A stretch of 14,193 bases of DNA from Planctomycetota bacterium (GCA_016220045.1 JACRIP010000437.1:1-14193), one strand, 5' to 3'. Numbered from the stretch's first letter, positions 1 to 7,110 are shown. Made by a program: numbers and translations. The notes: generated by a model from the sequence alone, not told the origin.

Positions 1-318
1 GACGATTTCCGGGCGCACGCGGCCGACCACCTCCGCGAGGCGTTGGACCAGGGATAGGCGGGGTTGGGTGTCGAGGACCTGGTCGGGAAGGCGGAAGTTG
101 ACCACTTCGCCGATGCCGAGCGCGCGCGCCGCAGCGGCCTGTTCGGCGCGGCGGCCCGCGAGCGTGCGCTCGCTCGGCCGCGGCCGGCGCGAGGTCGTCA
201 CATCGCAGAGCGTGCAGCAGACGATCTCGTCCCCGGCGCGCGCGGCGCGGGCCAGCGTGGCGCCTGCGCCCAGCGTCTCGTCGTCGGGGTGGGCGGCGAT
301 TACCAGGAGTCGGGTCAT
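1..318 (-). CDS. LmbE/PIG-L family deacetylase, N-terminal part (runs off the window)
   Basis: Only the first 106 codons are present; the gene continues beyond position 1. The protein begins MTRLLVIAAHPDDETLGAGA. The AHPDDE motif (residues 9-14) is the hallmark of the LmbE/PIG-L fold, where His and Asp residues bind the zinc that hydrolyses N-acetyl groups from sugars such as GlcNAc conjugates. A GARGAG-type start of the Rossmann-like fold follows, and the segment around residues 52-80 (ERTLAGRR..QAAAARALGI) matches the usual RxxE helix of the family. The ATG at 318 is preceded by GGAG on the minus strand with about 8 nt spacing. The gene is divergent from the C5-epimerase-like gene at 391. 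Family assignment is secure. The substrate (bacillithiol-type intermediate, polysaccharide, antibiotic or other) cannot be told because the C-terminal half is missing. The carbohydrate-modifying neighbour makes a sugar substrate plausible, but that is inference. Confidence 0.93.
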   Translation of the reverse strand, partial: MTRLLVIAAHPDDETLGAGATLARAARAGDEIVCCTLCDVTTSRRPRPSERTLAGRRAEQAAAARALGIGEVVNFRLPDQVLDTQPRLSLVQRLAEVVGRVRPEIV

Positions 319-347
319 GCGCAGCTCTCCGCGGGAAAGGGGACGGG

Positions 348-356
348 TGCTATAAT
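348..356 (+). promoter_or_regulatory. Extended -10 promoter element for the epimerase-like gene
   Basis: A perfect TATAAT at 351-356 is preceded by TG-n (348-350), the extended -10 form that can work without a good -35. No convincing -35 is seen about 17 nt upstream. Transcription would start near 363 and leave a short leader before the ATG at 391, whose Shine-Dalgarno GAGG lies at 381-384. Confidence 0.65.
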
Positions 357-380
357 GCCCGCCCCGGAGGCGCTTGGCAA
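352..380 (-). promoter_or_regulatory. Candidate divergent promoter for the LmbE-type gene
   Basis: Read on the minus strand, TTGCCA (375-380) is followed after 17 nt by CATTAT (352-357). The -10 hexamer almost fully overlaps the plus-strand TATAAT at 351-356. The -35 match is good and the -10 is a moderate match (4 of 6), so this is a candidate rather than a firm call. Confidence 0.4.
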
Positions 381-390
381 GAGGTCGGAC

Positions 391-1482
391 ATGCGATTCC
401 GCTATCGGGTGCTCGCGGTGCTGGCGATGATCGCGCTGGCGCCGGTCTTTGGCGCGCTTGACCCGCTGCTGGGGATTGGGGCGATTCTGTGCGCCGGGCT
501 GGCCGCGGCCGGCCTGCTGATCCTGGAGTACGCCCTGTTCTGCCCGCCGGTGGAGCTCCGCCTCACGGAGCCGGACCCGGGAGGACTGCGGTATCCACTG
601 GAGAGCCGCGGGCTCTGGGGGCTCGACCCGGAGGCGCCGGGCGCGCGCATCGCGCTCGTGGAGGGCGTGCCGCACGTGCGGTACGGCGGCGCGCTCGGCG
701 AGCGCGCGAATCCCGCCTACGTCGCGTGGTGGGGGCTGGCCTGGCTGAGCCGGTTCGTCGCGGCGGGCGGCGGCGGGGAGGCGCACGCCAGGGCCCTGGC
801 CGCGGTGCGCGCCGCGGCCGGCTGGCTGCGCGCCCACGCCCGCGAACGCTGCGGCCCCGCCGGCCGCGCCTGGAGCTACGATTTCGACTGGCCGAACGGC
901 GCCGCCACCCTGCGCGCGCCGTGGATCAGCGCCATGGCCCAGGGGCTCGCCATCTCCTTCCTGCTGCGCGCCGCGCGCGCGCTCGACGAACCCGACCTCG
1001 CCGCGCTGGCGCAGGCGGCGACCGAGCCCTTCCGCCACGACCTCGACGCCGGCGGCGTGCGCACCGTGCTCGGCGGGCATCCATTCTACGAGGAATACCC
1101 GATCCGCCCCGAGACTCTGGTCCTGGACGGCTCGCTCTTCGGGCTTGTCGGACTGGGCGAAGCGGCGCAGGCGAGCGGGGACGCGGAGGCGGCGCGGATG
1201 TTCCGGGAGGGCGCGGCCGGCATCGCCGCAAACCTCGCGCGCTGGGAGTACGCGGGCGGCTGGTCGCGCTACGGGCGCTTCGGCGCGCTCGCCGGTGCCG
1301 ACTACCACCTGCTCAACGCGCTGCTTTTGCAGGTGGTCGGCAGGGCGGCAGGGCGGCCGGAGCTGGTGGCGCGGGGGGCGCGCTGGGAGCATTGCGCGCG
1401 GAGTCTCGGCTGGCGCGTGGCGATGACGCTGGCGAACCGGTGGGTGCAGGTGTGGGAACGGCGGGCGGGGGCGGACCGTTGA
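391..1482 (+). CDS. Membrane-anchored D-glucuronyl C5-epimerase-like protein
   Basis: The 363-residue protein begins with two predicted membrane helices (about 7-24 and 27-50). It then carries an alpha/alpha-toroid-type domain resembling the C-terminal domain of heparosan glucuronate C5-epimerases, enzymes that invert C5 of uronic acid residues within a polysaccharide. The matching blocks are W..AMAQG.AISFLLRA (178-193), GGV (221-223), FYEEYP (232-237), LDGSLFGLVGL (245-255) and ADYHLLNALLLQ (303-314). From memory, tyrosines in the YEEYP and DYH blocks correspond to residues implicated in the vertebrate enzyme. The ATG at 391 was chosen over an in-frame upstream start at 64 for two reasons: it has GAGG 6 nt upstream, and the earlier start would run through the divergent LmbE-type gene and the promoter. 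Family membership is likely; actual epimerase activity and substrate are inferred. It would act at the cytoplasmic membrane. Confidence 0.8.
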   Translation: MRFRYRVLAVLAMIALAPVFGALDPLLGIGAILCAGLAAAGLLILEYALFCPPVELRLTEPDPGGLRYPLESRGLWGLDPEAPGARIALVEGVPHVRYGGALGERANPAYVAWWGLAWLSRFVAAGGGGEAHARALAAVRAAAGWLRAHARERCGPAGRAWSYDFDWPNGAATLRAPWISAMAQGLAISFLLRAARALDEPDLAALAQAATEPFRHDLDAGGVRTVLGGHPFYEEYPIRPETLVLDGSLFGLVGLGEAAQASGDAEAARMFREGAAGIAANLARWEYAGGWSRYGRFGALAGADYHLLNALLLQVVGRAAGRPELVARGARWEHCARSLGWRVAMTLANRWVQVWERRAGADR

Positions 1483-1496
1483 ACGGCAGGGCGGCC

Positions 1497-1528
1497 CCCC
1501 GCCCCAACGCTCTCCCCAGAGGGCGGGG
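1497..1528 (+). terminator. Terminator-like hairpin after the epimerase-like gene, no U-tract
   Basis: CCCCGCCC (1497-1504) pairs perfectly with GGGCGGGG (1521-1528) around a 16-nt C-rich loop. It begins 14 nt after the stop codon at 1482. No run of T follows, so it may act as a 3'-end stabiliser or weak terminator rather than a classical intrinsic terminator. Confidence 0.4.
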
Positions 1529-1622
1529 TAGCGACCAGATCTCCCCGTCCCCCTCGACGCACCGCCGGTGTTCCAGCGATTCCTGGCCGCGGCCATCGGT
1601 CGTCCGCGTGCTCATCCGCGTG

Positions 1623-1693
1623 CTCGTACTCGTACTCGTACTCGTACTCGAATACCCTGTGCGTTCGAGTACGAGTACGAGTACGAGTACGAG
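1623..1693. repeat. Perfect 30-bp inverted repeat made of CTCGTA hexamers
   Basis: The left arm (1623-1652) is four CTCGTA units plus CTCGAA. The right arm (1664-1693) is its exact reverse complement, TTCGAG plus four TACGAG units. The loop at 1653-1663 is 11 nt. Beyond the perfect stem, 16 of the next 22 positions still pair between 1601-1622 and the GACGAG-type hexamers from 1694, so the imperfect stem reaches about 51 bp. The right side continues as GACGAG/GAGGAC hexamers to about 1735. In translation this gives RT- and EY/ED-dipeptide runs, which should not be taken for protein. Confidence 0.95.
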
Positions 1694-1793
1694 GACGAGG
1701 ACGAGGACGAGGACAAGGAGGAGGACGAGGACAAGCGAGAATACCGCGCTACCCCGACGGGGGCCAGCCGCCCCGGGTATGGGGAGTGATGAT

Positions 1794-1820
1794 CCCGCTG
1801 GGGGAGGGTTGGGGAGCGGG
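1794..1820 (-). terminator. Terminator-like hairpin after the radical SAM gene, no U-tract
   Basis: CCCGCT (1794-1799) pairs with AGCGGG (1815-1820) around a 15-nt loop. It starts 11 nt past the minus-strand stop at 1832. Its loop sequence is the inverted counterpart of the hairpin loop at 1505-1520, so the two convergent genes end in related hairpins. No T-run follows. Confidence 0.35.
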
Positions 1821-1831
1821 GCCGCGCCCGC

Positions 1832-2989
1832 CTACAGGATCGCGCAGCAGCGCGAGCAGGCGGGGAAGGTGCCGTGCTTCTGCAGGTGCATGCGGAAGGC
1901 GCGCATCTTCTCGCCGTTCCACGCCGCCGCGAACGTCCCGTCCCGGTGGATGTTGCCGAGCGGAATGTTGAAGCACCGGGTCATCGGGATCAGGTCGCCG
2001 GTCGCCAGGATCTGCGCCATGTACCAGGGCACCGTGCAGCGGTCCGCCGCGATGAAGCGCTCCGGCCGCCGGTAGAAGTCCTCCAGCGCGCGGCGATCCA
2101 TCTCGGGCGTCCACCTGATATCGAGATGGTCGTACGCGGCCTTCACCTTCTCCATCTCCGACCACAGCAGGTCGGTGTCGACCTCCCGCGGCGTGGCGCC
2201 GAAGACCGAGCTGGCGGTGGCGCGGCAGATGTGCCCGAAGGCGAGGTTGTGCTTCTCGGCGGTCTCGGGGAGCACGTAGTTCATGTGCGAGAAGACCTGC
2301 TGCCGCAAGTCGAGCCCCCCCTCCTGGACCGCGTCGAGGTAGGCGGTCAGGCTGGAGTAATTGTGGTTCGAGATCGCGTAGTTCGCGCAGATCACGGGCA
2401 GGCGGCGGTTCAGTTCGCGGCGGTAGTGCATGACGGCGCGGATGCCGTCGGCGGCGCGCTCGAAGCTCTTGCTGACGCCGCGCACCCGGTTGTGGACCGC
2501 GGGCGGGCCGTCGAGCGAGACCCACAGCTCGTTGAGGCCGGCTTCGACGAATTCCTTGGCGTAGCGGTCGAGCAGGAAGCCGTTCGTCGTGATCTGGACG
2601 TGGAGGCCGGCGTCGCGCGCGTGGCGGACGGCTTCGACGATCGGCCGGTAGAGGAGCGGCTCGGTCGAGGTGATCGCGATCTTGGGCTTGAAGCGCTTGA
2701 CCTCGTCGATCAGCGTCTTGAAGCGCTCGATCGGGATTTCCGGATGCTGGACCGGGCTGATGCAGAGGTTCCTGTAGAACTGCGAATCGGCGTTCTCGAC
2801 GCCGACGTCGCACATCTTGCACTTGAGGTTGCAGATGCTGTTGATCGAGAGGTAGATGATGCGCGGCGGGTTGGCGGTGCCGTCCTTGCGCACGTGGTAG
2901 GGCAGCATCTGGGCGCGGTCCCGGAGCGCGGGCAGAATGCGTTCCGGATGGGTCAGCGCCTTCTTGACTTTGCGCAGCAGCGTCTTCAC
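1832..2989 (-). CDS. Radical SAM protein with SPASM-like C-terminal domain
   Basis: The 385-residue protein carries the CxxxCxxC cluster motif C53-NLK-C57-KM-C60, which binds the [4Fe-4S] cluster that cleaves S-adenosylmethionine. ITSTEPLLY (106-114) stands where most family members have a GGEP-type motif. QITTNGFLL (132-140) and LWVSLDGPP (155-163) match later radical SAM strands. A SPASM-like tail (315-382) has RC318TVPW, C339 before IPLGNI, and C378-SR-C381-C382. This could ligate one auxiliary cluster, fewer cysteines than the two-cluster SPASM enzymes. The GTG start at 2989 has AGGGG about 7 nt upstream and lies 24 nt from the CBS gene, so it is probably last in the thpR-recA operon. The reaction is unknown. 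No precursor-peptide gene is seen beside it. Confidence 0.9.
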   Translation of the reverse strand: MKTLLRKVKKALTHPERILPALRDRAQMLPYHVRKDGTANPPRIIYLSINSICNLKCKMCDVGVENADSQFYRNLCISPVQHPEIPIERFKTLIDEVKRFKPKIAITSTEPLLYRPIVEAVRHARDAGLHVQITTNGFLLDRYAKEFVEAGLNELWVSLDGPPAVHNRVRGVSKSFERAADGIRAVMHYRRELNRRLPVICANYAISNHNYSSLTAYLDAVQEGGLDLRQQVFSHMNYVLPETAEKHNLAFGHICRATASSVFGATPREVDTDLLWSEMEKVKAAYDHLDIRWTPEMDRRALEDFYRRPERFIAADRCTVPWYMAQILATGDLIPMTRCFNIPLGNIHRDGTFAAAWNGEKMRAFRMHLQKHGTFPACSRCCAIL

Positions 2990-3013
2990 GCGGTCGCCCC
3001 TTCGGGCGCGGCC

Positions 3014-3424
3014 CTAGGACGCACTCGTCCCGGCCGGCGCCGTTGCATCCATGAAAGACCCGAGCAGGTCGCGGATCGAGAGCATCCCCACCATCTTGCC
3101 CTGCTCGACCACCGGCAGGTGGCGGAAGTTGCCGATGTGCATCTTGCGGCAGACTTCGTAGAGCGAGTCGCTCGGCGCGACGTAGACGAATTTCGGCGTC
3201 ATCACCGAGTCGATGCGGTGGGCGCGACCGTCCACGCCCTTGGAGAGCACGCGCTTCAGGGCGTCGCGCTCGGTGAAGATGCCGATCGGGAAGTCGCGGT
3301 CCACGATGACCGCCGCGCCGATGTTCTCGGCGGCCATCCGACCGACCACGGTCTCGATCGGCGTGTCGCGCTCGACGGTAACCACGAGGCGGGACATGAT
3401 GTCGCTGACGACGAGCTTCTTCAT
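3014..3424 (-). CDS. Tandem CBS-domain protein
   Basis: The 136-residue protein consists almost wholly of two CBS domains (about 1-62 and 68-126). Diagnostic blocks are VSDIMSRLVVTVERDTPI, GIFTERD (48-54), the second-domain start DSVMTPKFVYVAPSDSL, and GMLSIRDLL (113-121). CBS pairs fold into a Bateman module that usually senses adenosyl nucleotides (AMP, ATP, SAM) or other ligands. Stand-alone CBS-pair proteins often regulate a partner. No catalytic domain is attached. The ATG at 3424 has GGGAG 7 nt upstream. The gene lies 72 nt after recA and 24 nt before the radical SAM gene on the same strand, so co-transcription is likely. A link to the SAM-using neighbour is attractive but untested. Ligand unknown. 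Confidence 0.92.
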   Translation of the reverse strand: MKKLVVSDIMSRLVVTVERDTPIETVVGRMAAENIGAAVIVDRDFPIGIFTERDALKRVLSKGVDGRAHRIDSVMTPKFVYVAPSDSLYEVCRKMHIGNFRHLPVVEQGKMVGMLSIRDLLGSFMDATAPAGTSAS

Positions 3425-3496
3425 CGGGGTTCTCCCTGCACGTGGGTCGGCAGTGTGGAACCGGGTGGTCGAAGCGGACGGAGTGCGCGGGGCGGA

Positions 3497-4615
<1,119 letters not shown>

Positions 4616-4641
4616 GAAAACACTCCTCGTGATTTCTAGGG

Positions 4642-5298
4642 TCAAACCCCGATATCATCGGGGCGGGAGGTCGTGATCGCGGTCGCGGTCGCGGGGGCGG
4701 TCGCGGGCGACGGCGACCCGGCGCCCGTCGCGCCCAGCGGGAATCGGGCGAGCGCCGTATAGACCGGGCCGGTCGGCAGCAGGCGACTCGAGAACAGGGT
4801 CCAGTCCGCGACCGGCGAGACGCCGAAAAGCGCGCCGGCGAAGGGCGCCAGCGCGGCCCGCAGGCGGTCGGGGCGGCGAACGGTCTTCACGCGGCCGAGG
4901 GTGACATGGGCGGCGAAATCGCGCGCTTCGCGCGGGATGCCCACCAGGTCGAGCCGGGTCTCCAGGTCGAGCACGGCGGCTCCGAGCGCGGGCGGGCGAT
5001 CTGCGCAGCCGACCCACAGGACGCGCGGCGCGCCGCGCGGCGGGAACGCGCCGACCCCGCGCACCGTCAGCTCCAGCGGCGGGCAGGAGGCGGCGGCGAG
5101 CGCGACCGCGGCGTGCGCCCGCTCCAGGATCTCCGCCGGCAGCTCTCCCAGGAATTTCAACGTCAGGTGCAGGTTCTCGGGCGCGGTCCACTTCACGCCC
5201 GGCTCCGCGCGCCGCAACTCCGCGAGCGCCGCCGCCAGCTCGGCGCGGACCGCGGCGGAAAGTTCGGCGGCAACGAAGGCGCGGATCAGCGGGGGCAC
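4642..5298 (-). CDS. thpR: RNA 2',3'-cyclic phosphodiesterase (2'-5' RNA ligase family)
   Basis: The protein belongs to the 2H phosphoesterase family and shows both catalytic motifs: H44-L-T46 in ENLHLTLKFLGE and H131-V-T133 in FAAHVTLGRV. ThpR/LigT hydrolyses 2',3'-cyclic phosphate ends of RNA in the cytoplasm. Other conserved parts are IRAFVA at the N-terminus, KWTAPENLH, and the LFSSRLLPTGPVYTAL block near residues 167-184. The start is GTG at 5298, with GGAGG 6 nt upstream. At 218 residues it is longer than the usual 180-190. The excess is a low-complexity Ala/Thr/Pro tail (about 189-213) encoded by GGTCGC-type hexamers at 4675-4717. Placement just ahead of recA is a common bacterial arrangement and supports the name. 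Confidence 0.9.
   Translation of the reverse strand: MPPLIRAFVAAELSAAVRAELAAALAELRRAEPGVKWTAPENLHLTLKFLGELPAEILERAHAAVALAAASCPPLELTVRGVGAFPPRGAPRVLWVGCADRPPALGAAVLDLETRLDLVGIPREARDFAAHVTLGRVKTVRRPDRLRAALAPFAGALFGVSPVADWTLFSSRLLPTGPVYTALARFPLGATGAGSPSPATAPATATAITTSRPDDIGV
4647..4663 (-). promoter_or_regulatory. Hairpin at the thpR-recA junction
   Basis: CCCCGAT (4647-4653) pairs perfectly with ATCGGGG (4657-4663) around the 3-nt loop ATC. It overlaps the last codons of thpR and lies about 20 nt upstream of the recA Shine-Dalgarno on the minus strand. There is no T-run directly after it. It might be an attenuator, a processing site or an operator; function is not shown by the sequence. Confidence 0.45.
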
Positions 5299-5349
5299 GC
5301 GCGACCTCCCCGGGGGCTCGCGGGCCTTTCGGGCCTGAAGGAACTCGGC

Positions 5350-5378
5350 ATCTTACCGGACGTGGCGGCGGGGGACAA
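5350..5378 (-). promoter_or_regulatory. Predicted promoter of the thpR-recA-CBS-radical SAM group
   Basis: On the minus strand, TTGTCC (5373-5378) and TAAGAT (5350-5355) are separated by 17 nt, a good sigma-70-type match. The predicted start, near 5343, leaves a leader of about 45 nt before the GTG at 5298. The CGAAGGGCCACGAA repeat cluster begins 15 nt upstream of the -35. Confidence 0.6.
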
Positions 5379-5393
5379 GCGAAATGTCGGGGA

Positions 5394-5487
5394 GAAGGGC
5401 CACGAACCGGGGGCGAAGGGCCACGAAGAAACGACGGGAACACGAAGGGCCACGAAGGCGGGAACCACGAAGGGCCACGAAGACGGT
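5394..5487. repeat. Cluster of four GAAGGGCCACGAA units
   Basis: The core GAAGGGCCACGAA, or a near-identical form, occurs four times: near 5395, 5415, 5445 and 5470. The copies are all in the same orientation and separated by variable GC-rich spacers. The cluster fills the space from the stop codon of the permease gene (5488) to the thpR promoter. A 28-nt stretch at 5431-5458 is identical to 10874-10901 in the second cluster. No gene is supported in 5299-5487. Confidence 0.9.
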
Positions 5488-7110
5488 CTACTCCGGCTTC
5501 CCCACCCACGCCGGCCGCGGCGTGCCGGAGGAGCTCCGCCGCGCGCCGATGACGAAGTACTCGAAGCCGCGCCACATCACCGCCAGCAGCAGACAGGAGA
5601 GCGCGTTGTAGCCGATCAGGAACCACTTCCACAGCTCGACCATCTGCGCGTCGGGGAAGAGCTTGTCCTGCCAGGCCCAGTTCCCGACCGTGAAGGAGGC
5701 GAAGAACGGGCTCGGAAGCATCAGCCAGGCGATTTCGCCGTACTGCGCCCCGGTGAAGGTGATCAGGATCGAGCGCGCGATCGGCGGGGCGATGAAGAGG
5801 AACAGGATCGTCAGGTAGGTGGTGATCATCGACACCAGCGTGGTCCGGAAGAGCAGCGAGTAGAAGAGGGCGAGCACCGCGGTGAAGAAGACCGTGGTCC
5901 ACAGGATGCCCATCTGTAAAAAAAACTCCGAGGTCTTGAAGGTCTCGCTCTGGAAGACCCACGCCAGGATCAGCGGGCTGGTGAGGAAGAGGGTGAGCAC
6001 GCCGGAGCAGCGGACGGAGGCGAGGAGCTTGCCGAAGATGATCTGCCCGGGCGTGACCATGCTGGTGACGAGCAGGTCGAAGGTGCCGCGTTCGCGCTCC
6101 TGGGTGAAGGAATTGCACGTGAAGGCGGGGGTGACGAGCGCGGTGAAGGCGAGCAGGTACGCGACGTAGACCGGCTCGAGATCGGTGAAGGGGAAGGGGA
6201 GGAACGCGATCGAGACGGCGGCGGAAATCTGGATGATCAAGCGGATGAGGAGGGTGCCGCGGCCGAAGATCTCGGAGCGGAGTTCCTTGTCGAGGATGGG
6301 GTTGGTGCCGTCGGGCATGAAGTCGTTGCGCCGCCGCGGCGCGAGCAGCACGTCGGGGAACTGGTTGGGCACCAGGACCAGGCCGACCTGCTCCGCGAGG
6401 TCCTCCTGCTCCGCCGAGGTTTCGACCTCCGAGAAGGGCTGTGCCAGCCGGCGCAGCGTCATGCCGACCAGGATCGGCAACAGGATGCCGCAGGCCACGA
6501 GCAGGACCAGGGCGAAGTCCACGTACGATTTCATGCTGACCGCGAGCAGCAGGAAGATGGTGGTCGCGGGCAGCACCACGAGGTAGGAGACCGAGAGCGC
6601 GGCGTGGGTGCGATTGAAGTAGGTGGAACAGGTAAGGCCGATCATGCCGAAGGTGATCGCGACCGTGAGCAGGGCGATGTAGAGGAAGGCGACCTCGGAC
6701 TGCGCGACACCGCCGAGGACGAAGCAGAGACTGAGGATCGGCAGGGAAGTGAAGATGATGCACAACAGGTAGACGATCGAGGAGAGGAACTTGCCGAGGA
6801 GGATGGTGAAGGGGGACATCGGCGTCGTGAAGAGCAGGTCGACGCAGCGATTCTCCTTCTCCATGGTCATGGCGCCGGCGGAGAAGACCGGCGCGAGGAT
6901 GGAGATGAGGGCGAGCTGGCCGATGGCGAAGACGTCGAAGAGGCGGCGCGAAAGCACGGCCTGCAGGGCGATCGGGACCTGCTCGCGCGGCCAGGCCAGG
7001 TAGGCGATGGCGCAGAGGATGAGGATGAAGACCAGGTGCGCGACGAAGGACTTCCGCGCGCGCAGCGAGGTCAGGAGTTCGCGTCCGAGGACGGCATTGT
7101 CGAGAATCAC
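5488..7110 (-). CDS. ABC-2 type permease with two fused modules
   Basis: The 540-residue integral membrane protein has about twelve hydrophobic segments arranged as two similar halves. Half one has NAVLGREL (5-12) and E84-KE..VDLLFTTPMSP (to 100). Half two has NPILDKEL (270-277) and E338-RERGTFDLLVTSMVTP (to 354). The E-x-E-x4-D-L-L motif is the cytoplasmic coupling region of NosY/GldF-type ABC-2 permeases. The fusion therefore probably supplies both transmembrane halves of one transporter. The GTG start at 7110 overlaps the ATPase stop codon in GTGA, so translation is likely coupled. The charged stretch at 227-268 separates the halves. An eight-T run on the coding strand (5918-5925 on plus) encodes F396-F397-L398. 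The exported substrate is unknown. Confidence 0.9.
   Translation of the reverse strand: MILDNAVLGRELLTSLRARKSFVAHLVFILILCAIAYLAWPREQVPIALQAVLSRRLFDVFAIGQLALISILAPVFSAGAMTMEKENRCVDLLFTTPMSPFTILLGKFLSSIVYLLCIIFTSLPILSLCFVLGGVAQSEVAFLYIALLTVAITFGMIGLTCSTYFNRTHAALSVSYLVVLPATTIFLLLAVSMKSYVDFALVLLVACGILLPILVGMTLRRLAQPFSEVETSAEQEDLAEQVGLVLVPNQFPDVLLAPRRRNDFMPDGTNPILDKELRSEIFGRGTLLIRLIIQISAAVSIAFLPFPFTDLEPVYVAYLLAFTALVTPAFTCNSFTQERERGTFDLLVTSMVTPGQIIFGKLLASVRCSGVLTLFLTSPLILAWVFQSETFKTSEFFLQMGILWTTVFFTAVLALFYSLLFRTTLVSMITTYLTILFLFIAPPIARSILITFTGAQYGEIAWLMLPSPFFASFTVGNWAWQDKLFPDAQMVELWKWFLIGYNALSCLLLAVMWRGFEYFVIGARRSSSGTPRPAWVGKPE

Larger units (their letters stand above)
1491..1825. repeat. 335-bp concentric palindromic intergenic element between convergent genes
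   Basis: The outer arms 1491-1519 and 1798-1825 are imperfect inverted copies, sharing GCGGCCCC, CCCAAC and a CTC-rich CCCCAG block. Their common centre is position 1658. That is also the centre of the perfect inner palindrome at 1623-1693. The distance from outer to inner arm is 103 nt on the left and 104 nt on the right. The stretch between arms (1530-1622 and 1694-1790) is only loosely similar in inverse orientation and holds no gene that I can support. It fills the gap between the plus gene ending at 1482 and the minus gene ending at 1832. Confidence 0.5.

Noticed and set aside
64..390. N-terminal extension of the epimerase-like protein from an ATG-like start at 64
   Set aside because: That stretch is antisense to the LmbE-type gene with its intact AHPDDE motif and contains the promoter; the ATG at 391 has its own Shine-Dalgarno.
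1623..1740. Possible CRISPR array
   Set aside because: Units are 6 nt with no spacers and occur in two inverted arms; no cas genes are present.
1568..1789. Small protein with RT- and EY/ED-dipeptide runs
   Set aside because: It is the translation of the CTCGTA/TACGAG inverted hexamer array; the other frames give equally repetitive products and no ribosome site supports a gene.
1816..1831. GCGGG/CCCGC hairpin directly after the radical SAM stop
   Set aside because: Only 5 bp of stem and no T-run; expected by chance in such GC-rich sequence and in conflict with the better 1794-1820 hairpin.
4616..4645. Upstream recA start adding ten residues
   Set aside because: It would place the GAGGAG ribosome site inside the coding region and overlap the thpR stop; the start at 4615 fits RecA N-termini better.
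5384..5611. Short ORF across the GAAGGGCCACGAA repeats
   Set aside because: It consists of repeat-derived arginine-rich sequence and runs antisense into the end of the permease gene.
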